Below, piece by piece: positions 24,927 through 32,817 of a stretch of DNA of 64,000 nucleotides. Position 1 is the stretch's first letter, and each line of letters begins with the position of its first letter. The notes beneath the pieces were generated by a model. The model made no database searches. It was not told where the DNA came from and saw only the letters and a list, made by a program, of their open reading frames with translations. The translations under genes were made by a program, and so were the position numbers. The stretch covers positions 1,054,001-1,118,000 of the forward strand of contig SNWL01000004.1 of assembly GCA_004362315.1 (NCBI GenBank), written 5' to 3'. Source of the DNA: Mycobacterium sp. BK086 (GTDB lineage Bacteria; Actinomycetota; Actinomycetes; Mycobacteriales; Mycobacteriaceae).

Positions 24927-24949
24927 AAAGCTTTGTGCGCGAGTGGGGC

Positions 24950-25885
24950 TCAGAGCTGGGGGAGCACCTCGCCGGCCAGCAGTTCCAGCGTTGTGTCGGA
25001 GGCGCGGTCGTGGGTGAACAGCACCACCTGGCCGAAGCCCATCTCGCGCAGCTGACCGAGCCGGTCGACGATCGCCTGCGGGGTGCCGATGAGCCCGCCG
25101 TCGTGCAGCCCGAAACCCTCTCCGCCGAACCGCTTTTCGGCGAGCCGGGTGACATCCACCAGCGTGGCATCGTCGGGGGCGATGGCCATCACGGCCTCCA
25201 CCGACATCACGATCGTGGCCGGATCACGCCCGATGTCCTCGCACAGCGAGCGCAGAACAGCCACCTTGTGTTCCATCTCACCGAGGGCATAGGTGGGCAC
25301 GTTCCACACGTCGGCGTAGCGGGCCACCAGCGGCAGGGTGTACTTCTCGCCGACACCGCCGACCACGATGGGCGGCCGCGGCTGCCGTGCGGGTCCGGGT
25401 TTGATGGGCATATCCCGAACCGTGTAATGCGTTCCGGCGAAGTCGATCCGCTGCTCGGCGAACGCCTGGGTGAGGATCTCCAGCGTTTCCCGCAGCCGCC
25501 CGGAGCGCTCGGCGAACGATCCCCACTCCAGCCCCAGCCGGGTGTGTTCATCCTCGATCGAGCCGCTGCCGATGCCCAGTTCCAGCCGGCCGCCGCAAAT
25601 CTGATCCAGTGTGGTCGCCATCTTGGCCAGCACGGCGGGGTGCCGGAATTGGTTGCACAGCACCATATGTCCGACCCGCAGCCGTTCGGTTCGGCTCAGC
25701 AGCGCGGTAGCGAGCGTCCACGCCTCAAGCGAGTCGATACCGGGGACACCGGGGCCGTACATGTGGTCATAGAGCCATAGTGAACCGATGCCGAGCTCCT
25801 CGCAGCGCTGCGCGCGATGGAGCACCTCGTCGAAGGTGAAGCCCATCTGCGGGACGTAGATCCCGACGTCGAGCGGAAGGGTCAC
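24950..25885 (-). CDS. LLM-class F420- or FMN-dependent oxidoreductase
   Basis: A 311-aa TIM-barrel luciferase-like protein. Typical segments are VGIYVPQMGFTFDEVL at the start, RLRVGHMVLCNQFRHPAVLAKMATTLD near 70-95, GGRLELGIGSG near 100 and PPIVVGGVGEKY near 170. Mycobacterial members mostly use F420, transferring hydride to or from alcohols, ketones or enones. The substrate is unknown. The gene overlaps the preceding TetR gene by four bases (ATGA), so it is likely the regulated target of that TetR. Confidence 0.82.
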   Translation of the reverse strand: MTLPLDVGIYVPQMGFTFDEVLHRAQRCEELGIGSLWLYDHMYGPGVPGIDSLEAWTLATALLSRTERLRVGHMVLCNQFRHPAVLAKMATTLDQICGGRLELGIGSGSIEDEHTRLGLEWGSFAERSGRLRETLEILTQAFAEQRIDFAGTHYTVRDMPIKPGPARQPRPPIVVGGVGEKYTLPLVARYADVWNVPTYALGEMEHKVAVLRSLCEDIGRDPATIVMSVEAVMAIAPDDATLVDVTRLAEKRFGGEGFGLHDGGLIGTPQAIVDRLGQLREMGFGQVVLFTHDRASDTTLELLAGEVLPQL

Positions 25886-26430
25886 TGTTTGATGCCGACG
25901 GCGTGGCGCAACTGGGCCAGGAACTGCTCGGCGTCGTCACTGCGAACCACGTAGTGCGAGACCGCGATACGAATCGCGGTGGCCGCTTTGATCTCGGCGT
26001 TCGGGCCGGTCAACAACCGCTCCAGCCGGGATCGCATGAGCGGCAGAATGCGGGACAGTTGGGCGACGACCACCTCGGGCTCGATGTCGATGAGCCGCAC
26101 CCCGGAGTAGGTCTGCTGGTAGGACACGATGAACTGCAGCGCCGCGTCGAGCTTGTCGGTTCCGCGCAGCCCCGCCGTGGCGCGGCTGATCCCGGTGTCG
26201 AACATCTCGCGCTCGTAGGCGCCGAACGCGTCCAGCAAGTCGGTCTTGGAGGCGAACCAGCGGTAGAGCGTGGGCCGGGAGACGCCGGCCTGCAGCGCCA
26301 CCTCGGACAGGCTGAGCTTGGTCTGGCCGTTACGGGCCATCACTTCGGCGGTGGCGTTGAGGATGCGGCGCCGCGAGGAGGACTCGTCCTCGTCGGGTAT
26401 CGCGGTGCTACCTGCCGGCGCCTGGCTCAC
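25882..26430 (-). CDS. TetR-family regulator
   Basis: A 182-aa TetR protein. The helix-turn-helix spans about 20-66 (RRILNATAEVMARNGQTKLS, then QAGVSRPTLYRWFASKTDLL). The GTG at 26430 is the start. It is divergent from a P450-ferredoxin operon across 104 bp and cotranscribed with an LLM oxidoreductase, so it likely controls both directions. The divergent region holds two copies of GTGTCACG exactly 60 bp apart and a TACAGG direct repeat, which could be operator parts. Confidence 0.83.
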   Translation of the reverse strand: MSQAPAGSTAIPDEDESSSRRRILNATAEVMARNGQTKLSLSEVALQAGVSRPTLYRWFASKTDLLDAFGAYEREMFDTGISRATAGLRGTDKLDAALQFIVSYQQTYSGVRLIDIEPEVVVAQLSRILPLMRSRLERLLTGPNAEIKAATAIRIAVSHYVVRSDDAEQFLAQLRHAVGIKQ

Positions 26431-26458
26431 GTGTACAGGATTACAGGTCGAAGCCTAT

Positions 26459-26526
26459 GTGTCACGTCCGTTCGCACATCCGAGACTCAAAACACTGTCT
26501 TTACAAATTCTAGGCAAAGTGTCACG
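26459..26526. promoter_or_regulatory. Divergent promoter region with paired GTGTCACG sites
   Basis: The octamer GTGTCACG occurs at 26459-26466 and again at 26519-26526 inside the 104-bp region between TetR and P450 genes. The intervening DNA includes an AT-rich stretch around TTTACAAATTC. TACAGG is also repeated at 26434 and 26442. These may be TetR contact sites; the evidence is positional only. Confidence 0.3.
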
Positions 26527-26534
26527 CTGGGCAC

Positions 26535-27776
26535 GTGTCCGGGGACCAGCGTGAGTACAGCCCTCACGACATCACGTCGCGTCGATTCTGGGGCCAGCCC
26601 TTTGACGTCCGCGACCAGACCTTCGCCGCGTTGCGAGCTACCGACGGCCTCACCTGGCACGAGCCGTTTCCCTCGCTGTTTCCGATGGAAGAGCCGGGTT
26701 ATTGGGCGCTGACCCGCCGGGCCGACATCGTCCACGCCAGCCTGCATCCGGAGCTGTTCAGCTCGGCCGAAGGCATCGCGCTGGACCCGATGCCTGCGGA
26801 CATCCAGCGAATCGCGACGTTCTTCCTGATGATGGACCCGCCGCAGCACACGCGGTATCGCAGGCTGATCAGCTCGGCGTTCACCCCGCGTCACGTCGCC
26901 CAGATCGACGAGCAGGTCCGCAAGAACGCCGCCACCGTGGTCGACGAACTCGTCGGTGCCGGGGAGGTGGACTTCGTCGCCGCCTGCTCCGCGCGGCTGC
27001 CGATGATGACGATCTCCGAGATGCTCGGTGTGCCGAACTCCGACCGCGAGGCCGTGGCCAAGGCCGCCGAGAAGCTGTTCAGCATGAGCGACGACGAGTA
27101 CTCCACGATCGAGGAGCGGGCCGAGGCGACGGTCAACGAGATGTTCCTGCTCGCCGGCACCGGCGTCGAACTCGCCAAGTTCCGCCGCCGCCACCCGGGC
27201 GACGATCTGATGACAAGCATCGTCAACGCCGAGATCGACGGGCACACCCTGACCGACGAGGAGATCGGGGCGTTCCTGATCCTGCTCGCGTCGGCCGGTA
27301 ACGACACCACCAAACAGACGACGTCGCACGCCATGCTGGCGCTGGCAGCCAATCCCGACCAGAGGGCATGGCTGATGGCCGACTTCGACGCCAGGATCGG
27401 CCCGGCGGTCGAGGAATTCATTAGATGGGCCACACCGGTGCTGCAATTCGCCCGGATCGTCACCCAGGACACCGAACTCGCGGGCCAGCAGCTCAAGGCC
27501 GGCGACAAAGTCGGGCTGTTCTACTGCTCGGCCAACCGGGACGACGAGGCCTTCGAGGCGCCCGGTGAGTTCAACGTGGCGCGTTCGCCGAACCCGCACC
27601 TGGGATTCGGCGGCGGCGGTCCGCACTTCTGCCTCGGCAACCAGCTTGCGCGTACCGAAATCCGGAATCTGTTCCGCGAGTTGCTTTTCCGAGTAGACGT
27701 CGAGTTGGGTGAGCCCGATTATCTCCTTAGTAGTTTCGTTCACGGGATCAAGCGGATCCCGGCGTTCGTCCGGTGA
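26535..27776 (+). CDS. Cytochrome P450, first of operon
   Basis: A 413-aa soluble bacterial P450. The I-helix oxygen-binding motif is LLASAGNDTTKQT near 255, the ExxR pair is EEFIR near 295, and the haem-binding loop is FGGGGPHFCLGNQLAR with Cys366. Such enzymes hydroxylate hydrophobic substrates using ferredoxin electrons. Substrate specificity and CYP family are not assignable by eye. The gene is followed immediately by a ferredoxin, whose possible GTG start overlaps the P450 stop. It is divergent from a TetR. The start is GTG and no good ribosome site is seen. Confidence 0.9.
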   Translation: MSGDQREYSPHDITSRRFWGQPFDVRDQTFAALRATDGLTWHEPFPSLFPMEEPGYWALTRRADIVHASLHPELFSSAEGIALDPMPADIQRIATFFLMMDPPQHTRYRRLISSAFTPRHVAQIDEQVRKNAATVVDELVGAGEVDFVAACSARLPMMTISEMLGVPNSDREAVAKAAEKLFSMSDDEYSTIEERAEATVNEMFLLAGTGVELAKFRRRHPGDDLMTSIVNAEIDGHTLTDEEIGAFLILLASAGNDTTKQTTSHAMLALAANPDQRAWLMADFDARIGPAVEEFIRWATPVLQFARIVTQDTELAGQQLKAGDKVGLFYCSANRDDEAFEAPGEFNVARSPNPHLGFGGGGPHFCLGNQLARTEIRNLFRELLFRVDVELGEPDYLLSSFVHGIKRIPAFVR

Positions 27777-27790
27777 GTGTGGAGCAGTTC

Positions 27791-27985
27791 ATGCGCGTTG
27801 AAGTGGATCTCGGCAAATGCACCGGGCACGGTATCTGCGAGACCATTGCCGAGGATGTGTTCGAAGTCAACGACGACGGCAGCGTCCGCATCCACGGTGA
27901 CGAGCGTCCGGAATCCGACCGGGCCCGGATGCAGCAGGCGGTCACCCAATGTCCGGCCGCGGCCTTGAGCCTGGTCGAGGACTGA
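27791..27985 (+). CDS. 3Fe-4S ferredoxin, P450 redox partner
   Basis: A 64-aa ferredoxin of the P450-associated mycobacterial type. Cysteines are in KCTGHGIC and VTQCPAAAL; the second position of the usual four-cysteine motif is a Gly-His rather than Cys, giving a 3Fe-4S cluster. It should deliver electrons from a ferredoxin reductase to the adjacent P450s. The ATG at 27791 has GTGGAG upstream and gives the usual length; a GTG at 27773 overlapping the P450 stop would add six residues. It lies between two P450 genes in one operon. Confidence 0.88.
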   Translation: MRVEVDLGKCTGHGICETIAEDVFEVNDDGSVRIHGDERPESDRARMQQAVTQCPAAALSLVED

Positions 27986-27988
27986 TCG

Positions 27989-28693
27989 GTGAAGAAGTTC
28001 TTCAGCCATACCCTGCTGTATCTGCACGAGACGATCGCGCTGGGCGCGGAGCGCAGTGATCGGTTCACCGAGCAGTTCACCAGCGTCTACCAGCCGATGA
28101 TGGAATCACTTGGAGCGCGGTTGTTCTCGATCTGGGAGACCACTCCCTACAACGGCCACTGGCCGCAGGTGACGATCATCTGGGAGATCGACGCTTTCGC
28201 CGACTACGCCAGGATCGGCAAGGCGCAGGCACCCGGCGGCAGCCACCGCGAGGCGTTCTCCGTCTGGACGGACTACCTCGCCGGCGTCGGCGCCTCGGGG
28301 GAGGGCCGGATCATGTACGCCGGTCGCAGCAACCGCACGCTCGCCGAGCTGAAGGACGCGAAGTTCGGTGCCGGACTGGTGATCCAGGAGATCATGGAGA
28401 CCAAGCCGGGCCGTCAGGACGACTACATCCGTGAGTTGGAGCGCCTGTACGTCCCGTGGTCGGAGTCGACGGGCAAGCGCTGGCTCGGATCATTCATCAC
28501 GACCTTCCGCTTCAACGAGGTCATCCACTACTGGGCGCTCGACGGCGACTGGGATTGCTTCGAGAACCATTACCCGTCGTGGAAGGACAGCCCCCCGGCC
28601 GAGATCGTCACCTGGATGAGCGTCGCCCCCGCACTGCGGGACGGGTGGGAGGACTCCATCCTGCAGGCCCTACCTCCGTCGCCGCTCCGATAA
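27989..28693 (+). CDS. NIPSNAP-like dimeric alpha/beta-barrel protein
   Basis: A 234-aa soluble protein made of two similar halves, each with the ferredoxin-like pattern of NIPSNAP/Dabb proteins: LLYLHETIALGAERSDRFTE with WPQVTIIWEIDAF in the first and VIQEIMETKPGRQDDYIREL with FNEVIHYWALDGDWD in the second. Such proteins often appear in P450 and hydrocarbon catabolic operons; the reaction is not known. It begins with GTG three bases after the ferredoxin stop and ends by sharing one base with the next P450 start (TAATG). Confidence 0.72.
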   Translation: MKKFFSHTLLYLHETIALGAERSDRFTEQFTSVYQPMMESLGARLFSIWETTPYNGHWPQVTIIWEIDAFADYARIGKAQAPGGSHREAFSVWTDYLAGVGASGEGRIMYAGRSNRTLAELKDAKFGAGLVIQEIMETKPGRQDDYIRELERLYVPWSESTGKRWLGSFITTFRFNEVIHYWALDGDWDCFENHYPSWKDSPPAEIVTWMSVAPALRDGWEDSILQALPPSPLR

Positions 28694-29916
28694 TGACTGT
28701 GCTGCAGGACTTCTCATACAGTCCCTTTGATCCGGCTGTGATGGCGGATCCCCGGCCGTTCTACCGGACGCTGCGTGACCACCACCCGGTGTACTACGTC
28801 GACGAGCTCGACACCTATGCACTCTCGCGGTTCGACGACGTCTGGCAGGTGCTGGCGATCAACGACGGCACGTTCGTCGCGTCGGAGGGAACGTTGCCCG
28901 CGGCCGCGGTGCTGAGCAGCCGCAACGACGGGCCGGTCGCCGATCCGCCGTTGCACCCGTTGCCGTTTCACGCCAACTTTGACGCCCCGCTCTACGACGA
29001 CGTTCGGCGTTGCACGGCGGGCCAGTTCCGGCCGAAGTCGGTCAGCGGGTGGCAGGACCGTATCCGGGAGCTGGCCAACGAACGTCTCGACGAGCTACTG
29101 CCGCGCGGCAGCTTCGACCTCACCCAGGACTACGGGGGCATCGTCGCCGCATCGGTGGTGTGCGAACTCGTCGGTCTGTCAACCGATTCGGCCGCCGATG
29201 TGCTCGCCACGGTGAACGCGGGCAGCCTGGCCGAACCCGGCAGCGGGGTCGAGGTGGCCAACGCCCGACCGGGCTACCTGGAATACCTGATCCCGATCGT
29301 CGAACAGGTCCGGGCCGGCACCTTTGGCGGGCCACTCCCCATCGTGGAGAACCTCCTGGCCTACCGGTTGCCGGACGGGTCCGCCTTGAGTGACAGCGAG
29401 GTCGCCGTCCAGATGCTGGGCGTGTTCATCGGCGGGACCGAGACCGTACCGAAGATCGTCGCGCACGGTCTGTGGGAGCTGCTTCGGAATCCTGACCAGC
29501 TCGCGGTGGTGCGCGCTGATCCGGCCGCCAATGTGCCGGTGGCCCGCGAGGAGATCATCCGCTACTGCGCACCTGCGCAGTGGTTCGCCCGAACCGTGCG
29601 CAAGCCCTTCACGATTCACGACACCACAATTCAGCCGGGCCAGCGGATCATCACCCTACTGGCCTCGGCCAATCGCGACGAGCGGGAGTTCGCCGACCCT
29701 GAGACCTTCCTCTGGAACCGGCCGATCGAGAGATCGCTGGCCTTTGGCCGTGGACAGCATTTCTGCCTGGGTTACCACATGGCACGGCTGGAAATCGCTG
29801 TGCTGATTCAGGAATGGCTGCGCCGTGTGCCCGACTATCACATCGTCGACGACGAAGCACGCCGGCCACCGTCGAGCTTCCAGTGGGGCTGGAACAACAT
29901 TCCGGTGCAGGTGTAG
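28693..29916 (+). CDS. Cytochrome P450, last of operon
   Basis: A 407-aa P450. The I-helix motif reads MLGVFIGGTETVPK, the ExxR pair is EEIIR near 290, and the haem loop is FGRGQHFCLGYHMAR with Cys358. The active-site acid-alcohol pair of the I helix is Glu-Thr (GGTET), an accepted variant of Asp-Thr. It should share the ferredoxin of the operon. Its ATG overlaps the upstream TAA by one base, and it ends one base before the convergent P450 gene. The substrate is unknown, and pairing of two P450s suggests two successive hydroxylations. Confidence 0.88.
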   Translation: MTVLQDFSYSPFDPAVMADPRPFYRTLRDHHPVYYVDELDTYALSRFDDVWQVLAINDGTFVASEGTLPAAAVLSSRNDGPVADPPLHPLPFHANFDAPLYDDVRRCTAGQFRPKSVSGWQDRIRELANERLDELLPRGSFDLTQDYGGIVAASVVCELVGLSTDSAADVLATVNAGSLAEPGSGVEVANARPGYLEYLIPIVEQVRAGTFGGPLPIVENLLAYRLPDGSALSDSEVAVQMLGVFIGGTETVPKIVAHGLWELLRNPDQLAVVRADPAANVPVAREEIIRYCAPAQWFARTVRKPFTIHDTTIQPGQRIITLLASANRDEREFADPETFLWNRPIERSLAFGRGQHFCLGYHMARLEIAVLIQEWLRRVPDYHIVDDEARRPPSSFQWGWNNIPVQV

Positions 29917-29917
29917 C

Positions 29918-31111
29918 TCAGCCGACGGTCGCGGGCATGGACTCCCAGCCGCGCACGGTCGACGTCGGGCTCAGCTCGGCATCGGTGAGGTCGACGTCCC
30001 ATTCCGGGAAGCGGTCGAGGATCTCGTCGAGCGCGATGCGCCCCTCCAGCCGCGCAAGGGCGTTACCAAGGCAGAAGTGGGTGCCCACACCGAAACCCAA
30101 GTGCTGGTGCGGTGTTCGGTGCACGTTGAATGATTCACTGTCCGGCCCGAACGTCCGCGGGTCGCGATTGGCGGCACCGACCAGCAGCATCATCGGGCTG
30201 CCGGCGGGCACGGTCTGCCCGTGGTAGTCGACGTCGCGCGTCACGTAGCGGCTGATGTGTGGCGCGGGCGGCTCCCAGCGCACCAGCTCCTCCACGGCCG
30301 CGGGCAGCAGCGAGCGGTCCTCGACGAGGTCGCGGCGCTGATCGGGATGCTCAGCCAAAACCTTTCCCGCCCAGCCGATCAGCCGCGTCGTCGTCTCGGC
30401 ACCCGCCGTCGCGATGACCTGGAGATACAACAGCAGCTCGTCACGACGCAGGCGCCGGACGGTGCCGGTCTCATCGGCGAACTCGGCGGTCAGCAGGTCG
30501 GTCATGATGTCGTCGGACGGATGCTCAGTGCGCCAGTCAATGAACTCCGCGAACACCTCGCCGGTGGCGATCGTCCCGTTCGGGTTCTCGGTCATCGGCT
30601 TGCCGCGCTCGGTCCGCAGGGTCGAATCACCATGGTCGACGACATGTTGCTGTTCGGCCTCCGGGATTCCCAGCAGCATCCCGATCACCTGCATCGGCAT
30701 CTGCGCGCCGAGATCCTTGACGAAGTCGAACCGACCCGTGCCGATCAGCGGGTCCAGGCAGCGCGCGGTGAACTCGCGGATGCGGGGTTCCAGCTCCGCC
30801 ACCTTGCGGGGGGTGAAGATCCGGGACAACAGCTTTCGGTGGATATTGTGGATCGGCGGGTCCTCGAAGATCAGCGTGCCGGACGGAATCTCCATGCCGG
30901 ACTTGATGATCTCCAGGATCGCGCCCCGGGCGGAGCTGAACGTCTCGTGATCGTGCAGCGCGCCGTCGACGTCGGTGTACCGGCTCAGCGCATAGAACTC
31001 GTGCTCGGGGTTGTAGTAAAGCGGAGTGGTCTCCCGGATCCTGGCGAACGTCGGGTAGGGGTCGGCGTTCAGTGCGATGTCGTAAGGGTCGTAGGCGAGG
31101 GTGTCGGTCAT
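29918..31111 (-). CDS. Cytochrome P450, paired with an alpha/beta hydrolase
   Basis: A 397-aa P450. The I-helix motif is VIATAGAETTTRL, ExxR is EELVR, and the haem loop is FGVGTHFCLGNALARLEG with Cys347. Length is normal. The ATG at 31111 overlaps the stop of the upstream hydrolase by four bases (ATGA), so the two form a translationally coupled operon. The pair is read divergently from the TetR/CAR operon, and the TAAATAAA-N4-TTGATTTA palindrome lies in the shared promoter. It probably belongs to the same regulon. Substrate unknown. Confidence 0.88.
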   Translation of the reverse strand: MTDTLAYDPYDIALNADPYPTFARIRETTPLYYNPEHEFYALSRYTDVDGALHDHETFSSARGAILEIIKSGMEIPSGTLIFEDPPIHNIHRKLLSRIFTPRKVAELEPRIREFTARCLDPLIGTGRFDFVKDLGAQMPMQVIGMLLGIPEAEQQHVVDHGDSTLRTERGKPMTENPNGTIATGEVFAEFIDWRTEHPSDDIMTDLLTAEFADETGTVRRLRRDELLLYLQVIATAGAETTTRLIGWAGKVLAEHPDQRRDLVEDRSLLPAAVEELVRWEPPAPHISRYVTRDVDYHGQTVPAGSPMMLLVGAANRDPRTFGPDSESFNVHRTPHQHLGFGVGTHFCLGNALARLEGRIALDEILDRFPEWDVDLTDAELSPTSTVRGWESMPATVG

Positions 31112-32016
31112 GTGCGGTGCCTTCCGAGGAACTCGAGAATGTCGGGCGCTGCCTGCACCCAGGTGTCGAACAGGTTGAACCGCTTGGACTTTCCCTGGGC
31201 CATCGCCTCCGATGCCCGCTCCCAGGCATCCTCGGGCCAGGGTGGATCGATCAGTTCGGACCCCTTGATCAGGCACTGAACTTCCAGGGAGGTCCGTTTT
31301 GGGTGGTTGAGGTCGTTCTCGCCGCCCCGGATGATCAGGGTCGGAACGGCGAGGTCGGTGAAGAGGGTGTCGTCGACGCCGGGGATGGTCTGGCCGGGTT
31401 TGGTGACGAACGCATTGAGCCAGCGCAACATGATGTTCAGGAATTCGTCGTCGGTGAATGCCAGCAGGCGATCACGGTTGGCCGGGTTGGCCTCGATGCA
31501 CTCCCGCCAGTCCTTGACGCCGAGCACCCCGTCCATGCCCCTGCCGCGCACGGCAAGAATGCTGGGCATCGCATAGACGTGGCCGAGCACAAACGTGCCG
31601 AAGAGTCCGCCCACGATGTTCCACAGCACCAGCCGCGTCACCTGCTGCGGAAAGAGGATGGCGGTCAGCATGGAATCGCGGGCGCCGCCGGAGCCGCCGG
31701 CGAGAATGCACGGGCCGATGCCCAGCGCGGTGATCAGCTCACTGAGGATGATTGCCCGCATGTGCGACTCGGACTCGCCGAACAACTGGATGTCACTCTT
31801 CCCGCAGTTCGGCCGGTCCCACAGCAGGACCCGATAACCACCCGCGGCCAGCGCTTCGGCCAGCGGACGCAGGTCGGGGATGTCTTTGCTGAACCGGCCG
31901 CCGGGTGTGAGCACGATGAAATCGCCTGTCGAACCGACGATTTCGTAGACGACGTTGCCGCCGCACACCTCGATGGTGTGCTCAGCCGACGGGTCGAGCT
32001 GAGGTGAAGTGGTCAT
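31108..32016 (-). CDS. Alpha/beta-hydrolase
   Basis: A 302-aa alpha/beta-hydrolase. The nucleophile elbow is LAGGSGGARDS near 110 (G-x-S-x-G). The loop DRPNCGKSDI near 70 is the usual oxyanion and cap entrance, and a late Asp in IIRGGENDLNH probably completes the triad with a later His not clearly visible. Relatives hydrolyse esters, lactones or C-C bonds. The ATG at 32016 was chosen; a GTG at 32034 is possible, neither with a strong ribosome site. It is the first gene of a hydrolase-P450 pair divergent from TetR/CAR. Confidence 0.8.
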   Translation of the reverse strand: MTTSPQLDPSAEHTIEVCGGNVVYEIVGSTGDFIVLTPGGRFSKDIPDLRPLAEALAAGGYRVLLWDRPNCGKSDIQLFGESESHMRAIILSELITALGIGPCILAGGSGGARDSMLTAILFPQQVTRLVLWNIVGGLFGTFVLGHVYAMPSILAVRGRGMDGVLGVKDWRECIEANPANRDRLLAFTDDEFLNIMLRWLNAFVTKPGQTIPGVDDTLFTDLAVPTLIIRGGENDLNHPKRTSLEVQCLIKGSELIDPPWPEDAWERASEAMAQGKSKRFNLFDTWVQAAPDILEFLGRHRT

Positions 32017-32061
32017 CGGTTGCGATGGTGACACAACCGGCGGTGCGGAGCGCCCGGTATC

Positions 32062-32081
32062 TAAATAAATTCCTTGATTTA
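32062..32081. promoter_or_regulatory. AT-rich palindrome, probable TetR operator, left copy
   Basis: The element reads TAAATAAA-N4-TTGATTTA, an 8-bp inverted repeat with one mismatch and a 4-bp spacer (TTCC). It lies between the divergent hydrolase (start 32016) and TetR (start 32110) genes and is followed by a -35-like TTGACC at 32084. A near-identical copy occurs inverted at 47987-48006, matching in 19 of 21 bases over AAATAAATTNNTTGATTTACT. A shared site in a high-GC genome strongly suggests a common regulator. Confidence 0.72.
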
Positions 32082-32109
32082 CTTTGACCTGTGGTGTTCA
32101 CTTACAACG

Positions 32110-32805
32110 GTGAGCCCAGCCAAAGACCAGCGCACCGACCGATCGTCTGTCACCCGGGACGCGCTGCTGGTGGCCGCTGAGCGGCTTTTCGCCGAGCATG
32201 GCATGCACGCGGTCTCGAACCGCCAGATCAGCGAGGCCGCCGGGCAGGGCAACAACGCCGCGGCCTGCTACCACTTCGGATCACGGGCCGATCTCCTGCG
32301 TGCGATCGAGGCCAGGCACCGCATCGCCATCGACGAGATCCGGCAACGCAAGCTGGACGAGATCACCGAGACCAAAGAACTGCGGGACTGGATCGGTGTC
32401 TTGGTCTACCCCTTCACCGAGCATCTCGAGGCACTCGGAACTCCCACGTCGTACGCGCGTTTCGCGGCGCAGGCGATGGCCGACCCCACCTACCGGGATC
32501 TGGTGGTCGCCGGTGCGTTGACCTCCGAGCTCATGCTGAAGACGGTCCGGGGGATCAACCGATGCCTGCCGGAGCGGCCGAAGCGGGTGCGTCTCGGTCG
32601 CTGGATGATGGCGTCCAATCTCCTGATGCACACCTGTGCCGAGATCGAGGGTGAGCTGGCGATCGGCAAGCCGTCGGTGAGCTCGAACTGGTCGGTGGTC
32701 GCCGAGGAGCTGATCACCGCGCTCGTCGGATTGTGGGAGGCGCCGCCCGCCCGGATCGCCAATGCAGGGTCGAGTCGCGACGCGGATTCCTCCATTTCCG
32801 TCTGA
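32110..32805 (+). CDS. TetR-family regulator of the CAR cluster
   Basis: A 231-aa TetR protein. The helix-turn-helix spans about 12-58 (RDALLVAAERLFAEHGMHAVSN, then QISEAAGQGNNAAACYHFGS). The GTG at 32110 is preferred to an open TTG at 32074, because an N-terminal extension is unusual and would overlap the operator. The palindrome at 32062-32081 lies 28-47 bp before the start and probably mediates autoregulation. It is 12 bp upstream of the CAR gene and so cotranscribed with it. Ligand unknown, but the C-terminal region is unlike KstR. Confidence 0.86.
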   Translation: MSPAKDQRTDRSSVTRDALLVAAERLFAEHGMHAVSNRQISEAAGQGNNAAACYHFGSRADLLRAIEARHRIAIDEIRQRKLDEITETKELRDWIGVLVYPFTEHLEALGTPTSYARFAAQAMADPTYRDLVVAGALTSELMLKTVRGINRCLPERPKRVRLGRWMMASNLLMHTCAEIEGELAIGKPSVSSNWSVVAEELITALVGLWEAPPARIANAGSSRDADSSISV

Positions 32806-32817
32806 GGGTGTGAAGCC

